Below are positions 17,871 through 26,873 of a stretch of DNA of 64,000 nt, in pieces (the stretch's first letter is position 1; the number at the start of each line of letters is the position of its first letter). The stretch is from Streptomyces actinomycinicus (GTDB lineage Bacteria; Actinomycetota; Actinomycetes; Streptomycetales; Streptomycetaceae). The notes below the pieces were generated by a model. It was given only the letters and a program-made list of their open reading frames with translations. It had not been told where the DNA came from and ran no database searches. The translations under genes were made by a program, and so were the position numbers. The DNA lies in the NCBI RefSeq assembly GCF_016741775.1, contig NZ_JAERRK010000005.1, positions 372,001 through 436,000 on the forward strand. The letters run 5' to 3'.

Positions 17871-18341
17871 TCACTTCCCCTGGTCGGTCGGCCGGAGCGT
17901 CCACAGGACGCTCATCTCGCCGGTCACGGCGCCGTCCGCGCGCCGGATCTCGACCGCCACGGGGAACTCGGGCCGCTGCCCCGCGTCGAGTTCGGCGACG
18001 ACCTCGGCGGCCGGGCGGCCCAGCGTCGCGGTGGCGGTGACGGCGCCCATCGCGAGCTTCTTGTAGGAGATCTCGGCACTCACGGCGAGCGGCACGGCGC
18101 GCGTGAGCTGGTCCCCGAAAGCGGCCAGCACGATGGCGCCGCTCGCCGACTCGCCGAGGGTGAACATCGCACCGGCGTGCGGGCCGCCCACGTGGTTGTG
18201 GTAATCGCTCTGGTCCGGCAGGGACACCACCGCCTTCTCGGGGGTGGTCTCCAGGAACTCCAGGTTCAGGGTCCGGGCCATGGGCACGGTGGCGGCGAGC
18301 ATCTCGCCGATCGACATCTGGTCTGCGCTCATGACCGGCAT
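17871..18341 (-). CDS. hot-dog fold thioesterase-like (DUF4442/PaaI-like) protein
   Basis: A 156-residue hot-dog protein. HNHVGGPHAGAMFTLGE is the characteristic central segment of PaaI/DUF4442 families, with the long helix running from it, followed by the ISYKKLAMG strand. Such proteins hydrolyse or bind acyl-CoA; substrate unknown. The ATG at 18341 is used here; a second ATG at 18332 is also possible and neither has a strong ribosome site. Divergently transcribed from the membrane protein at 18395 and convergent with the cold-shock gene across a strong terminator. Confidence 0.8.
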   Translation of the reverse strand: MPVMSADQMSIGEMLAATVPMARTLNLEFLETTPEKAVVSLPDQSDYHNHVGGPHAGAMFTLGESASGAIVLAAFGDQLTRAVPLAVSAEISYKKLAMGAVTATATLGRPAAEVVAELDAGQRPEFPVAVEIRRADGAVTGEMSVLWTLRPTDQGK

Positions 18342-18394
18342 GTTACTCACGAGTAGCCGAGCCTGGCCAGTGAAGCGCACTAGGGTTACTGGCC

Positions 18395-19513
18395 ATGTGG
18401 CCAGATCAGCAGCCGCCAGGGGGCGCGCAGAACCCGCAGCAGAACCCGTACCAGCAGCCGGGCGAGCAGCAGCAGAACCCGTACCAGCAGCCGGGTGACC
18501 AGCAGGCGAACCCGTACCAGCAGCCCGGGTACCAGCAGTACCCGCAGGCCGGACCGTACGGACAGCAGCCGCAGGCCGGGCAGCAGCCCCCGGCCGGATA
18601 CGGTCAGCAGCCGCAGGCCGGACCGTACGGGCAGCAGCCGCAGTGGGGGCAGCAGCAGCCCGCCACCGCTCCGATGGCCCAGCCCCCGCAGGGCGGCGGG
18701 GGGCGTACGAAGCTGATCGCGATCGTCGCGGCCACCGCCGTCGTGGTCACCGCCGCGGTGACCGGCTACCTCGTGCTGGGCGGCTCGAAGGACGACGAGG
18801 CGGACAACGGCAAGGACGGCCGGCACACCGGCCCCTCCCGGACGGCGACCACGTCGCCCTCGCCCACGTCGTCCGCGACCGACAACCCGCGTGCGAGCGA
18901 GACCACGAAGCCGACGGTCGCCGGCTGGAAGGTCGTGATCAATCCCAAGTACGGCACGGCCTTCGACGTACCACCCGACTGGGAGGTGGAGCGGCCCGGC
19001 GTCTTCTCGTTCTTCGAGGACGAGCAGAAGGGCGACGGCTCGGCGTACATAGGCTTCTCCGCACCTTCGTTCCTGAAGCCGGACTACTGCACCGCCGAGA
19101 AGAACGGCACGAAGGAGTCGCACGCCCTCGTGGGCAGCGGCACGAAGGGCGAGAACGGCGCCAAGGACACCGCGAGCACCGCCCGCGGCGACTCGGCCGC
19201 CTTCGTGTTCGGCGGTTACACCGACCAGTCCAAGGCCGCCGAGAAGTACCTGAAGGTCGGCAAGCCGAAGTCCTTCACGACGGCGTCGGGGGTCAAGGGC
19301 AGCATCGCGACGTCGTACGTGGTCGGCGTGCCGAAGAAGAACAAGTGCGACACCGACGGCAAGGCCATCACGTTCGCGTTCAAGAACTCCACGGGAAGCT
19401 TCGTCTCGTGGACGCTCTACGGCGCCAAGGGTGTCAAGGACGAACTGCCCGACGCCACGGTCCACAAGATCCTGAGCACGGTACGGCTGCACGGCGACCC
19501 GATCGTGGAATGA
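18395..19513 (+). CDS. membrane-anchored protein with Pro/Gln-rich N-terminus
   Basis: A 372-residue protein of unknown function. Residues 1-100 are cytoplasmic, built of NPYQQPG- and PYGQQPQ-type repeats. One membrane helix lies at about 107-128 (LIAIVAATAVVVTAAVTGYL). A Ser/Thr-rich linker and an external C-terminal domain of about 190 residues with two Cys residues follow. Pro/Gln-rich tails of this kind precede TM segments in many actinobacterial membrane proteins. TAGGGT stands 8 nt before the ATG and there is no Shine-Dalgarno sequence, so the message may be leaderless. No enzyme motif was seen. Confidence 0.8.
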   Translation: MWPDQQPPGGAQNPQQNPYQQPGEQQQNPYQQPGDQQANPYQQPGYQQYPQAGPYGQQPQAGQQPPAGYGQQPQAGPYGQQPQWGQQQPATAPMAQPPQGGGGRTKLIAIVAATAVVVTAAVTGYLVLGGSKDDEADNGKDGRHTGPSRTATTSPSPTSSATDNPRASETTKPTVAGWKVVINPKYGTAFDVPPDWEVERPGVFSFFEDEQKGDGSAYIGFSAPSFLKPDYCTAEKNGTKESHALVGSGTKGENGAKDTASTARGDSAAFVFGGYTDQSKAAEKYLKVGKPKSFTTASGVKGSIATSYVVGVPKKNKCDTDGKAITFAFKNSTGSFVSWTLYGAKGVKDELPDATVHKILSTVRLHGDPIVE

Positions 19514-19630
19514 CCGGGGCTGCGGCCGCGGCACCACCGAAGCCGCCTCGGCGAGCCGCGCACGCGGCGGGGACGGCCGACCGGTGATCCGGCCCCCGGC
19601 TCCCCCGCCCGCTCCCGCCCCGGCGCCGTC

Positions 19631-20476
19631 TCAGCCGATGCCGAAGGCTCCGTCGGGGGGCTCGGGCGACGGTACCGCTTCGGCCTCCTCGACCGGCCGG
19701 GCGGAACCGGTGAACTCCCGCACCGCGGGCCCGTGTTCGACCCGCGCCGGGAAGACGTCCGCGGCGGTGCGCCGGGCCAGCGCGGCGATGTCCAGCGGCC
19801 GGTGCGAGGCCACGACGACCGCGTTGCCGAACCGCCGCCCGCGTAGCACCGCCGGCTCGGCGATCAGCGCCGTCTCCTCGAACACTGCGGCCAGATTGGC
19901 CAGTTGGGAGCGCAGGAAGCCGAACGGCGCCGCGTCGGCGAGGTTGGCCAGATAGACCCCGCCGGGCCGGAGCACGCGTTCGGCCTCGCGGACGCAGCCG
20001 AGCGTGGTGAGGTGCGCCGGTACCCGGGACCCGCCGAAGACGTCGGCGATCAGCACATCGGCGTGATCGTCCGGGGCGGACTCCAGCCAGGCCCGGGCGT
20101 CCCCGGCGTGCAGCACGACACCCGAGCCAGCCGGCACCGGCAGGTGCTCGCCGACCAGCTCCAGCAGCCCCCGGTCGGCCTCGACCACGTCCTGCCGGGA
20201 CCCGGGCCGGGTGGCGGCCACGTAGCGGGGCAGCGTCAGCGCACCCCCGCCGAGGTGGACCACGTCCAGCGCGCGGCCCGCCTCGGCGGCGGTGTCCAGC
20301 ACATACCCGAGCCGCCGTACGTACTCGAACTCGAGATGCGCCGGATCATCGAGATCCACGTACGACTGCGGCGCACCGTCCACGGTGAGCAGCCAGGCGC
20401 GCTCCCGGTCGACGTCGGGCATCAGCTTGGCGGTGCCGTGGTCGACGGCCCGGGTGACGGGTATGGCTTCGTTCAC
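19631..20476 (-). CDS. spermidine-synthase-like methyltransferase-fold protein
   Basis: A 281-residue class I Rossmann protein of the spermidine synthase-like group. The N-terminal beta region contains WLLTVDGAPQSYVDLDDP, the nucleotide-binding loop is VVHLGGGALTLPRY, the acidic second strand is DVVEADRGLLEL, and DARAWL then ADVLIADVF follow. True aminopropyltransferases have a catalytic Asp in a D-x-x-D-P context; here the equivalent is IADVFGG, so polyamine synthesis is not assured. Such genes are common as orphans in Streptomyces. It lies 15 bp downstream of tuf3 on the same strand and may be co-transcribed. Confidence 0.8.
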   Translation of the reverse strand: MNEAIPVTRAVDHGTAKLMPDVDRERAWLLTVDGAPQSYVDLDDPAHLEFEYVRRLGYVLDTAAEAGRALDVVHLGGGALTLPRYVAATRPGSRQDVVEADRGLLELVGEHLPVPAGSGVVLHAGDARAWLESAPDDHADVLIADVFGGSRVPAHLTTLGCVREAERVLRPGGVYLANLADAAPFGFLRSQLANLAAVFEETALIAEPAVLRGRRFGNAVVVASHRPLDIAALARRTAADVFPARVEHGPAVREFTGSARPVEEAEAVPSPEPPDGAFGIG

Positions 20477-20491
20477 GCCTCCATTGTGGGG

Positions 20492-21673
20492 TCACCCCAC
20501 CGAGGTCACCGTTCCCGCCCCCACGGTCCTGCCGCCCTCGCGCACGGCGAACCCGAGCCCGGGCTCCAACGGCACCTCGCGCCCCAGCTCCACGGTCATC
20601 TCCACGGTCTCGCCTGGCCGGGCGATGCCGGCCTCGCCGAGGTCGACGGAGCCGACGACGTCCGCCGTACGGATGTAGAACTGCGGCCGGTACCCGGTCG
20701 CGACCGGCGTCGTACGACCGCCCTCGCGCCCGGACAGCACGTACACCCGCGCCGAGAACCGCCGGGCCGGCACCACACTGCCCGGTTCCGCCACGACGTG
20801 CCCCCGCCGGACCACGTCCCGCGGCACGCCCCGCAGCAGCAGGGCGACGTTGTCCCCGGCCTGCGCCTCCTCCATCGGCTTGCCGAAGGTCTCCACGCCG
20901 GTGACCACGGTGTCGACGCCGGCGCCCAGCACCGCCACCCGGTCCCCCAGCCGGAGCGTCCCTCTCTCGACGGCGCCGGTCACGACGGTGCCCCGCCCGG
21001 TGATGGTCAGCACGTTCTCGACGGACAGCAGGAACGGCGCGTCCAGGTACCGCTCGGGCATGGGCACGTACGTGTCCACCGCGTCGAGCAGCGCCTCCAC
21101 GGACGCCGTCCAGCGCGGGTCGCCCTCCAGGGCCTTCAGCCCGGAGACGCGTACGACGGGTACGGCGTCGCCCGGGTAGCCGTGGGCGGTGAGCAGGTCG
21201 CGGACCTCCAGCTCGACCAGGTCGGTCAGCACGGCGTCCTCGCCGTCGTCGACGGCGTCGGCCTTGTTGAGCGCGACGACGATGTGATCGACACCCACCT
21301 GCCGGGCGAGCAGCACGTGTTCGGCGGTCTGCGGCATGATCCCGTCGAGCGCGGATACGACGAGGATCGCCCCGTCGAGCTGCGCGGCGCCGGTGACCAT
21401 GTTCTTGATGTAGTCGGCGTGGCCCGGCATGTCGACGTGGGCGTAGTGCCGGGTGTCGGTCTCGTACTCGACGTGCGCGATGTTGATGGTGATGCCGCGG
21501 GCGGCCTCCTCCGGGGCGCGGTCGATGCGGTCGAACGGCACGAAGGTGCCGGTGCCGCGCCCGGCGAGGACCTTGGTGATGGCGGCGGTCAGGGTGGTCT
21601 TGCCGTGGTCGACATGGCCCATGGTGCCGATGTTCAGGTGCGGCTTGGTGCGCGCGTAGGACGTCTTGGACAT
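20492..21673 (-). CDS. tuf3: divergent elongation factor EF-Tu3
   Basis: A 393-residue complete EF-Tu. G-domain motifs are [22 protein letters not shown] (Met replacing the usual Cys), NKAD and SGLKALEG; domains 2 and 3 are full length ([24 protein letters not shown]). Differences from the canonical sequence throughout, plus the absence of rpsL/rpsG/fusA neighbours, mark it as the third, divergent EF-Tu known from S. coelicolor and S. ramocissimus. EF-Tu3 of S. ramocissimus is reported resistant to EF-Tu-targeting antibiotics. The start is preceded by GAGG. Expression in relatives is low and linked to amino-acid starvation; the 275-bp leader region may hold that control. Confidence 0.9.
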   Translation of the reverse strand: MSKTSYARTKPHLNIGTMGHVDHGKTTLTAAITKVLAGRGTGTFVPFDRIDRAPEEAARGITINIAHVEYETDTRHYAHVDMPGHADYIKNMVTGAAQLDGAILVVSALDGIMPQTAEHVLLARQVGVDHIVVALNKADAVDDGEDAVLTDLVELEVRDLLTAHGYPGDAVPVVRVSGLKALEGDPRWTASVEALLDAVDTYVPMPERYLDAPFLLSVENVLTITGRGTVVTGAVERGTLRLGDRVAVLGAGVDTVVTGVETFGKPMEEAQAGDNVALLLRGVPRDVVRRGHVVAEPGSVVPARRFSARVYVLSGREGGRTTPVATGYRPQFYIRTADVVGSVDLGEAGIARPGETVEMTVELGREVPLEPGLGFAVREGGRTVGAGTVTSVG

Positions 21674-21948
21674 GGCTGTACCTCGAAGCCTCTCAGCCGT
21701 GAAGAAGAATGCGGGACCCCGGGGACCGGCCGACCCTCCCCCTGCGGGGTCCGCCGGACGATCCGGAGAGGGTCAGCTTCGGGCGCCGTCGACAGCGGCC
21801 ACGAGGAGCGGGACGGCAGCCTTCGGGGCATCCGCGACGGCGGATGCTGCGAGGACGAAGGCGTACCGGAACATGCCGTCGATCATTGCCGACGGTTTGT
21901 CCGGCGTCGAATGGTTTTCGGGCGAACGGCTCGTGCGGGCGGGCGGGT
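21674..21948. other. 275-bp region upstream of tuf3
   Basis: No gene seen. It separates tuf3 from the AlkD-like gene (both minus). It contains a 7-bp-arm inverted repeat (GGACCCC at 21714-21720, GGGGTCC at 21746-21752) in the probable tuf3 leader. It presumably carries the tuf3 promoter. Confidence 0.5.
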
Positions 21949-22671
21949 TCAGGTGCCGATGTTCTTCAGTGCCTCCCGGACGGTCAGCGGGGCGAACCGG
22001 CCCCGCTCCCGTCCCATGAAGGCCCGCACGGCCTCGGGGTCGGTCTTGGCGTACTCGCGCAGTGCCCAGCCGACCGCCTTGCGGATGAAGAAGTCGGGGT
22101 GGCCGGACTGGAGCAGGCAGTAGGCGAACAGCCGTCCGGTGTCGGTACGTTCCTTGTGGCGGAGCTGGTGGAGCAGCGCCGTGCGCACGATCCACAGGTC
22201 ACCGTCGGTGATCCAGGCGTCCATGTCGGCGGTGAGCCCCGGGTCGGCGGCGACCAGCGCCCCGACCACGTGCGCGGCGAGCAGGTCCACGGTGTCCCAC
22301 CAGGGGACGGTGCCGACGAGGTACCGGGTCACCGGCAGGAATCCCGAGGAGCAGCGGCCCGCGTGCCGGCGCAGGAAGTCGACGGCGAAGTAGTGGTACT
22401 CGCGCTCGGGCAACTCCCAGCAGCGCAGGGCGACCGCGGTGCAGTCGGCCTCGTCCGGGCGGGGGGTGCCGGCGAGCACGGTGCGCGACAGGGCACGGCG
22501 GGCGGTGGTGGGGATGCCCAGGAAGGGCGCCACGTCCTTCATGTAGGCCCGCATGGCGGACGCCCGCGCGGGATCGGCGGCGGCCCCGTACGCCGCCGTC
22601 AGCCGTTCCAGCACGGTGTCGGCGAGAGCACTGCGCGGCATCTCCGGCTGAGCCGCACCTGTGACGGTCAT
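21949..22671 (-). CDS. AlkD-like DNA alkylation repair protein
   Basis: A 240-residue all-helical HEAT-repeat protein of the DNA_alkylation (AlkD) family. Recognisable are YMKDVAPFLGIP near the N-terminus, the repeat ELPEREYHYFAVDFL, TVDLLAAHVVG, and HPDFFIRKAVGWALREYAKTDP, which is the most conserved part of the family. AlkD excises positively charged alkylated bases such as 7-methylguanine. In-frame starts also exist at 22683 and 22698 (GTG); none has a clear ribosome site, so the N-terminus is uncertain. Divergent from the VTT membrane protein. Confidence 0.82.
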   Translation of the reverse strand: MTVTGAAQPEMPRSALADTVLERLTAAYGAAADPARASAMRAYMKDVAPFLGIPTTARRALSRTVLAGTPRPDEADCTAVALRCWELPEREYHYFAVDFLRRHAGRCSSGFLPVTRYLVGTVPWWDTVDLLAAHVVGALVAADPGLTADMDAWITDGDLWIVRTALLHQLRHKERTDTGRLFAYCLLQSGHPDFFIRKAVGWALREYAKTDPEAVRAFMGRERGRFAPLTVREALKNIGT

Positions 22672-22720
22672 GAGACGAACCATACGGCGATCAGACACGT
22701 TCGTCGGCTAATGTCACCGG

Positions 22721-23488
22721 ATGCTCGATGCCAACCGCTCTGGCACCGCCACGGCCTCTCCCCGGGCCGCCGCCACGGAGCTTGCCGTCCCCGTGCCGCC
22801 GCCGCACCGCGCCGCGTTCACCGCCCGTTGCTCCCGCGTGCTGCTCTCCCCCTACGCCCGGCTCTCCCTGCTGCTCGCCCTGCTGGCCGGCGCGGCCGGC
22901 TCCGTGCTGCTGTTCGAGCCGCAGCGGCTGCTGACGCACGGCTGGCCGGCGCAGCTAGGCGGGGCCGCGGCGGCCGTCGTGTTCGCGGCCGCCTACGGCC
23001 TGTGCACCGTGGCGTTCGTGCCGCGCCCCTTGCTGAACCTGGCCGCGGGCGCGTGGTTCGGCTCGCAGCTGGGGCTGGTCTCGGCGCTGGCGGGCACGGT
23101 GCTCGGGGCCGGGGTGGCGTTCGGGCTGGGCCGGCTGCTCGGCCAGGACGCGCTGCGCCCGCTGCTGCGGGGCCGCTGGCTGAAGGCCGCGGACGGCCAG
23201 CTCAGCCGGCACGGGTTCCGGTCCATGCTGGCCGCCCGGCTCTTCCCGGGGGTGCCGTTCTGGGCGGCGAACTACTGCGCGTCCGTCTCCCGCATGGGCT
23301 GGCTGCCGTTCCTGCTGGCAACGGGCCTCGGCTCCGTCCCGAACACGGCCGCCTACGCGGTGGCCGGAGCCCGCGCCTCGGCTCCGACCTCCCCCGCCTT
23401 CCTGATCGCCATGGCCGGCATCGCCCTGCCGGCGCTCGCGGGCACGGTCGTGGCCTGGCGCAAGCGCCACCGGCTGCGCGGCCGGTGA
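22721..23488 (+). CDS. TVP38/TMEM64 (VTT-domain) membrane protein
   Basis: A 255-residue polytopic protein with about six hydrophobic segments after a 35-residue cytoplasmic tail. The VTT/SNARE-associated core is visible: FVPRPLLNLAAGAWFG, then VLGAGVAFGLGRLLG and RLFPGVPFWAANY, the typical R-x-x-P-x-x-P-F-x-x-x-N-Y pattern. DedA/TVP38 proteins act in lipid scrambling or transport and membrane homeostasis. TAATGT ends 6 nt before the ATG with no Shine-Dalgarno, suggesting a leaderless transcript. Convergent with the thiolase gene. Confidence 0.85.
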   Translation: MLDANRSGTATASPRAAATELAVPVPPPHRAAFTARCSRVLLSPYARLSLLLALLAGAAGSVLLFEPQRLLTHGWPAQLGGAAAAVVFAAAYGLCTVAFVPRPLLNLAAGAWFGSQLGLVSALAGTVLGAGVAFGLGRLLGQDALRPLLRGRWLKAADGQLSRHGFRSMLAARLFPGVPFWAANYCASVSRMGWLPFLLATGLGSVPNTAAYAVAGARASAPTSPAFLIAMAGIALPALAGTVVAWRKRHRLRGR

Positions 23489-23532
23489 GCCGCCGGGCCC
23501 GCCCGGACCGGACCGGGTGACGAGGGGCCGGC

Positions 23533-24702
23533 TCAGACGCCTTCGAGGATCATCGCGTTGGCGAGTCCGCCCGCCTCGCACATGGTCTGCAGGGCGTACT
23601 GGGCGCCGCGGGCACGCATGGCGTGCACCAGGGTGGTGGTGAGCCGGGTGCCGCTGGCGCCGAGCGGGTGGCCGAGGGCGATCGCGCCGCCGTGCACGTT
23701 GACCCTGGCGAGGTCGGCGCCGGTCTCCTGCTGCCAGGCGAGCACCACGCTGGAGAAGGCCTCGTTGACCTCGAACAGGTCGATGTCGGCCAGGCTCAGG
23801 CCCGCCCTGCGCAGCACCTTCTCCGTGGCCGGGATGACACCGGTGAGCATCAGCAGCGGGTCGGAACCGGTCACGGCGAAGCTGTGCAGGCGGGCCAGCG
23901 GGCGCAGGCCGAGCCGGGCCGCGGTCTCGCTGGAGGTGATCAGCACGGCGGAGGCGCCGTCGTTGACGGGGCTCGCGTTGCCCGCGGTGACGTTCCACTC
24001 GATCTGCGGGAAGCGCTCGGCGAAGCCGGGGTCGTGGTAAGCGGGCCTGAGGCCGGCGAGGATCTCCGGGGTGCTGTCCGGGCGGACGCACTCGTCGCGG
24101 GCGACGCCGTCCAGCGGCGCGACCTCGGCGTCGAACAGCCCGGACTCCCAGGCGGCGGCGGCCTTCCGGTGGGAGGAGACGGCGAACTCGTCCAGCTGCG
24201 CGCGGGTGAGGGACCACTTGGCGGAGATGAGTTCGGCGCTGATGCCCTGCGGGACCAGGCCCTCCGGGTAGCGCTCGGCGACACCCGGCCCGAACGGGTC
24301 CTTGCCGGCGGGCACGTTGGACCACATCGGCACCCTGCTCATCGACTCCACACCACAGGCGACGACGAGGTCGTAGGCGCCGGAGATCACGCCCTGGGCG
24401 GCGAAGTGCACGGCCTGCTGCGAGGAACCGCACTGCCGGTCCACCGTGGTCGCCGGGACCGACTCCGGGAAGCCGGCGGAGAGTACGGCGTACCGGGTGG
24501 TGTTCATGGCCTGCTCGCCGACCTGGTCGACGGTGCCGCCGATGACGTCGTCGATCAGCGCGGGGTCGACGCCGGAGCGCTCGACGAGGGTGCGCAGCGT
24601 GTGTGCCAGGAGCTGCACCGGGTGGACGTGGGCGAGGGAGCCGCTCGGCTTTCCCTTGCCTATGGGGGTGCGTACGGCTTCGACGATGACTGCGTCTCGC
24701 AT
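23533..24702 (-). CDS. acetyl-CoA acetyltransferase (thiolase)
   Basis: A 389-residue thiolase of full family length. The nucleophile Cys is in TVDRQCGSSQQAVHFA, the His-containing ALGHPLGASGTRL loop and the final Cys in QTMCEAGGLAN complete the active site. It may degrade 3-ketoacyl-CoA or condense acetyl-CoA; sequence alone does not decide. GGAGG precedes the ATG. It is divergent from an HxlR regulator and shares a promoter region with an operator-like inverted repeat, so it is the likely target of that regulator. Confidence 0.92.
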   Translation of the reverse strand: MRDAVIVEAVRTPIGKGKPSGSLAHVHPVQLLAHTLRTLVERSGVDPALIDDVIGGTVDQVGEQAMNTTRYAVLSAGFPESVPATTVDRQCGSSQQAVHFAAQGVISGAYDLVVACGVESMSRVPMWSNVPAGKDPFGPGVAERYPEGLVPQGISAELISAKWSLTRAQLDEFAVSSHRKAAAAWESGLFDAEVAPLDGVARDECVRPDSTPEILAGLRPAYHDPGFAERFPQIEWNVTAGNASPVNDGASAVLITSSETAARLGLRPLARLHSFAVTGSDPLLMLTGVIPATEKVLRRAGLSLADIDLFEVNEAFSSVVLAWQQETGADLARVNVHGGAIALGHPLGASGTRLTTTLVHAMRARGAQYALQTMCEAGGLANAMILEGV

Positions 24703-24769
24703 GGGGAGGGCCTCCAGCGTGATCGGACGGGCTACTGGCGAGTAGGAAATCCGGACTCACCATAACCCT

Positions 24770-24792
24770 GAGAGTTGGAAAATCAAACCCTC
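24770..24792. promoter_or_regulatory. HxlR operator and leaderless promoter
   Basis: GAGAGTT (24770-24776) and AACCCTC (24786-24792) form an imperfect inverted repeat (one mismatch) with a 9-nt spacer between the thiolase and the hxlR-type gene. TAGACT (24796-24801) is a good -10 for the regulator, and its transcript would begin at or near the ATG at 24809. Confidence 0.5.
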
Positions 24793-24808
24793 ATCTAGAC
24801 TGAACCGC

Positions 24809-25279
24809 ATGGCCGCCACCAAGGACCCGCGCCCCTGCTCCATCGCCGACGCCCTCAGCCTGGTCGGCGAGAAGTACTCGCTGCTCGTCCTGCGCGAGGT
24901 GTGCCTGGGGAACGGCCGCTTCGACCAGCTCGTGCGCAACATCGGCGCCCCCCGCGACATCCTGGCCACCCGGCTGCGCCGGCTCGTGGAGGCCGGCATC
25001 CTCACCAAGCGCCTCTACAGCGAGCGCCCGCAGCGGTTCGAGTACCGGCCGACGCAGGCGGGGCTGGAGCTGGAGCCGGTCCTGTGGACGCTCAAGGAGT
25101 GGGGCGACCGCCATCTGCGCGGCGGCATCGATCTGCCGATGGCGCTCGAGCACGAGTGCGGCAGCGAACTGGTGCCCGTGGTCACCTGCCGTGCCTGCGG
25201 GGACCCCGTACGGCACGGGGAGCTGACGGCCCACCCGCAGGCCCCCGGCTGGACGGTCTCGGGACCGTCGGCGGCCTGA
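24809..25279 (+). CDS. HxlR-family winged-helix regulator
   Basis: A 156-residue HxlR/MarR-like regulator. The conserved block starts CSIADALSLVGEKYSLLVLR, where the N-terminal Cys is typical of HxlR proteins and can be redox-reactive. The recognition wing FDQLVRNIGAPRDILATRLR and the turn EAGILTKRLYSERPQRFEY follow. The C-terminal extension has Cys in HECGSEL and TCRACGDP, an arrangement that could bind metal. It lies back to back with the thiolase gene and probably represses it and itself. No Shine-Dalgarno; likely leaderless. Confidence 0.88.
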   Translation: MAATKDPRPCSIADALSLVGEKYSLLVLREVCLGNGRFDQLVRNIGAPRDILATRLRRLVEAGILTKRLYSERPQRFEYRPTQAGLELEPVLWTLKEWGDRHLRGGIDLPMALEHECGSELVPVVTCRACGDPVRHGELTAHPQAPGWTVSGPSAA

Positions 25280-25314
25280 GCGCACCTGACCTCCACCGGA
25301 CCGCCGGCGACCCG

Positions 25315-25374
25315 ACGGCCTTCGCCGGACCGTCGGTGGTCCGAACGGCCTTCGCCGGACCGTCGGTGGTCCGA
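25315..25374. repeat. 2 x 30-bp exact tandem duplication
   Basis: Copies 25315-25344 and 25345-25374 are identical, each with the core CCGGACCGTCGGTGGTCCGA. They lie between hxlR and uppP, and the unit contains palindromic pieces that could form a hairpin. Confidence 0.85.
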
Positions 25375-25509
25375 GCGCGCCGGACCGCCCTCGGGCGGGC
25401 GAGGGCCGCGGGCTGTCCGGACCCTGTTTCCGGGCTGTGATCCCGGCCCGCTACGCTGCCCTCGTCACATGATCACCATTTCCCGCCAGCACTTGGACGC
25501 CATACCTTC

Positions 25510-26385
25510 ATGTCTTGGTTTGAATCCCTCGTCCTCGGACTCGTCCAGGGGCTGACCGAATTCCTGCCCGTCTCCTCCAGCGCACATCTGCGGCTGACCG
25601 CGGCGTTCTCGGGCTGGAAGGACCCCGGTGCGGCCTTCACGGCGATCACGCAGATCGGCACGGAGACCGCGGTGCTGATCTACTTCCGCAAGGACATCGG
25701 CCGGATCATCTCGGCCTGGTTCCGGTCGCTCTTCGACAAGGCGATGCGGCACGACCACGACGCGCAGATGGGCTGGCTGGTGATCGTCGGCTCGATCCCC
25801 ATCGGGGTGCTGGGCGTGACACTGAAGGACCAGATCGAAGGCCCGTTCCGCGATCTGCGGATCACCGCCACCATGCTCATCGTCGTCGGCGTGGTCATCG
25901 GCATCGCCGACCGGCTGGCGGCCCGGGACGAGAACGGCGGCCGGCACCGGGCGCCCAAGCAGCGCAAGACCCTGGAGAACCTCGGCATCAAGGACGGTCT
26001 GGTCTTCGGCCTGTGCCAGGCCTGCGCCCTGATCCCCGGCGTCTCGCGCTCCGGTGCGACCATCAGCGGCGGCCTGTTCATGGGCTACAAGCGCGAGGCC
26101 GCGGCCCGTTACTCGTTCCTGCTCGCCATTCCGGCCGTCCTCGCCTCCGGCGCGTTCGAGGTGAAGGACTCGCTGGGCGAGGGCCATGTCGACTGGCCGC
26201 CCACCCTGTTCGCGACGGTGATCGCGTTCGCGTCGGGGTACGCGGTGATCGCGTGGTTCATGAAGTGGATCTCCAACAAGAGCTTCATGCCGTTCGTCTG
26301 GTACCGCGTAGCCCTCGGCATCGTGATCATCGCCCTGGTCGGGGCGGGCGTGCTGAGCCCGCACGCGGCGGAATCGGCGAGCTGA
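25510..26385 (+). CDS. uppP: undecaprenyl-diphosphatase UppP
   Basis: A 291-residue integral membrane phosphatase that recycles undecaprenyl pyrophosphate to the monophosphate for peptidoglycan and exopolysaccharide assembly; overproduction gives bacitracin resistance. Both signature motifs are intact: GLVQGLTEFLPVSSSAH at the N-terminus and PGVSRSGATISGGLFMG in the second half. About eight hydrophobic segments. The gene stands alone. It supplies the lipid carrier that the exopolysaccharide locus further right would also need. Confidence 0.95.
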   Translation: MSWFESLVLGLVQGLTEFLPVSSSAHLRLTAAFSGWKDPGAAFTAITQIGTETAVLIYFRKDIGRIISAWFRSLFDKAMRHDHDAQMGWLVIVGSIPIGVLGVTLKDQIEGPFRDLRITATMLIVVGVVIGIADRLAARDENGGRHRAPKQRKTLENLGIKDGLVFGLCQACALIPGVSRSGATISGGLFMGYKREAAARYSFLLAIPAVLASGAFEVKDSLGEGHVDWPPTLFATVIAFASGYAVIAWFMKWISNKSFMPFVWYRVALGIVIIALVGAGVLSPHAAESAS

Positions 26386-26483
26386 CGGCCGTCCCACCAG
26401 GCTCGGCCCCTGCCCGTGCCCCTGCACACCACCCCTGTTTCCGACGGCCCTGCCCCCCGCAGCCCCGGTTTAGGACAACTTCC

Positions 26484-26504
26484 GGGCGCGGGCGGCACGC
26501 GCCC
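26484..26504 (+). terminator. possible terminator after uppP
   Basis: Inverted arms GGGCGCG (26484-26490) and CGCGCCC (26498-26504) with a 7-nt loop, about 100 nt past the uppP stop. The surrounding 256-bp gap (26386-26641) shows no other structure. Confidence 0.45.
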
Positions 26505-26641
26505 GACCTGCACAACACCCGGAGGCCGCCGAGCAGTTCGACGCCAGGAACCGGCTCCCGCCCGGCGCCGGTGACCAACCCCATACCTTCTGCGTAGCCA
26601 CGCGGTAGCGCACGGTCAGTGCTTGCCCCTAGGCTGTCCGC

Positions 26642-26821
26642 ATGTCCCCCGATTCCCTGCCCCCTGGTTCCGTGCGGTCTGCTGCCGAGGTCAACGAGCA
26701 GATCCGGGCGCTGTGGCTGCGTGCGGGCGGCACCCTGTCGGCCCAGGAGCGCGCGGAGTACGAGCTGCTGGTGATCGAGTGGGCCGCGGCGATCCGCTGC
26801 CAGGTCATCGAGGCGGCCTGA
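26642..26821 (+). CDS. small conserved protein, 59 aa
   Basis: A 59-residue ORF (MSPDSLPPGS start, QVIEAA end). It is helical and charged in its second half (ALWLRAGG, then AQERAEYELLVIEW), and the pattern looks like a genuine protein rather than an out-of-frame shadow. TAGGCT ends 6 nt before the ATG, consistent with a leaderless message. No function can be assigned. It is followed 52 bp later by another small gene. Confidence 0.65.
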   Translation: MSPDSLPPGSVRSAAEVNEQIRALWLRAGGTLSAQERAEYELLVIEWAAAIRCQVIEAA

Positions 26822-26873
26822 CCACCTGCCAGGGCAAGGCACTTCGGTGAGGCCCGGCTGTCACACTGCCCTC

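Noticed and set aside
25315..25374. Possible phage attachment site duplication
   Set aside because: The two copies are adjacent with no mobile gene or tRNA nearby, so local slippage is the simpler explanation.
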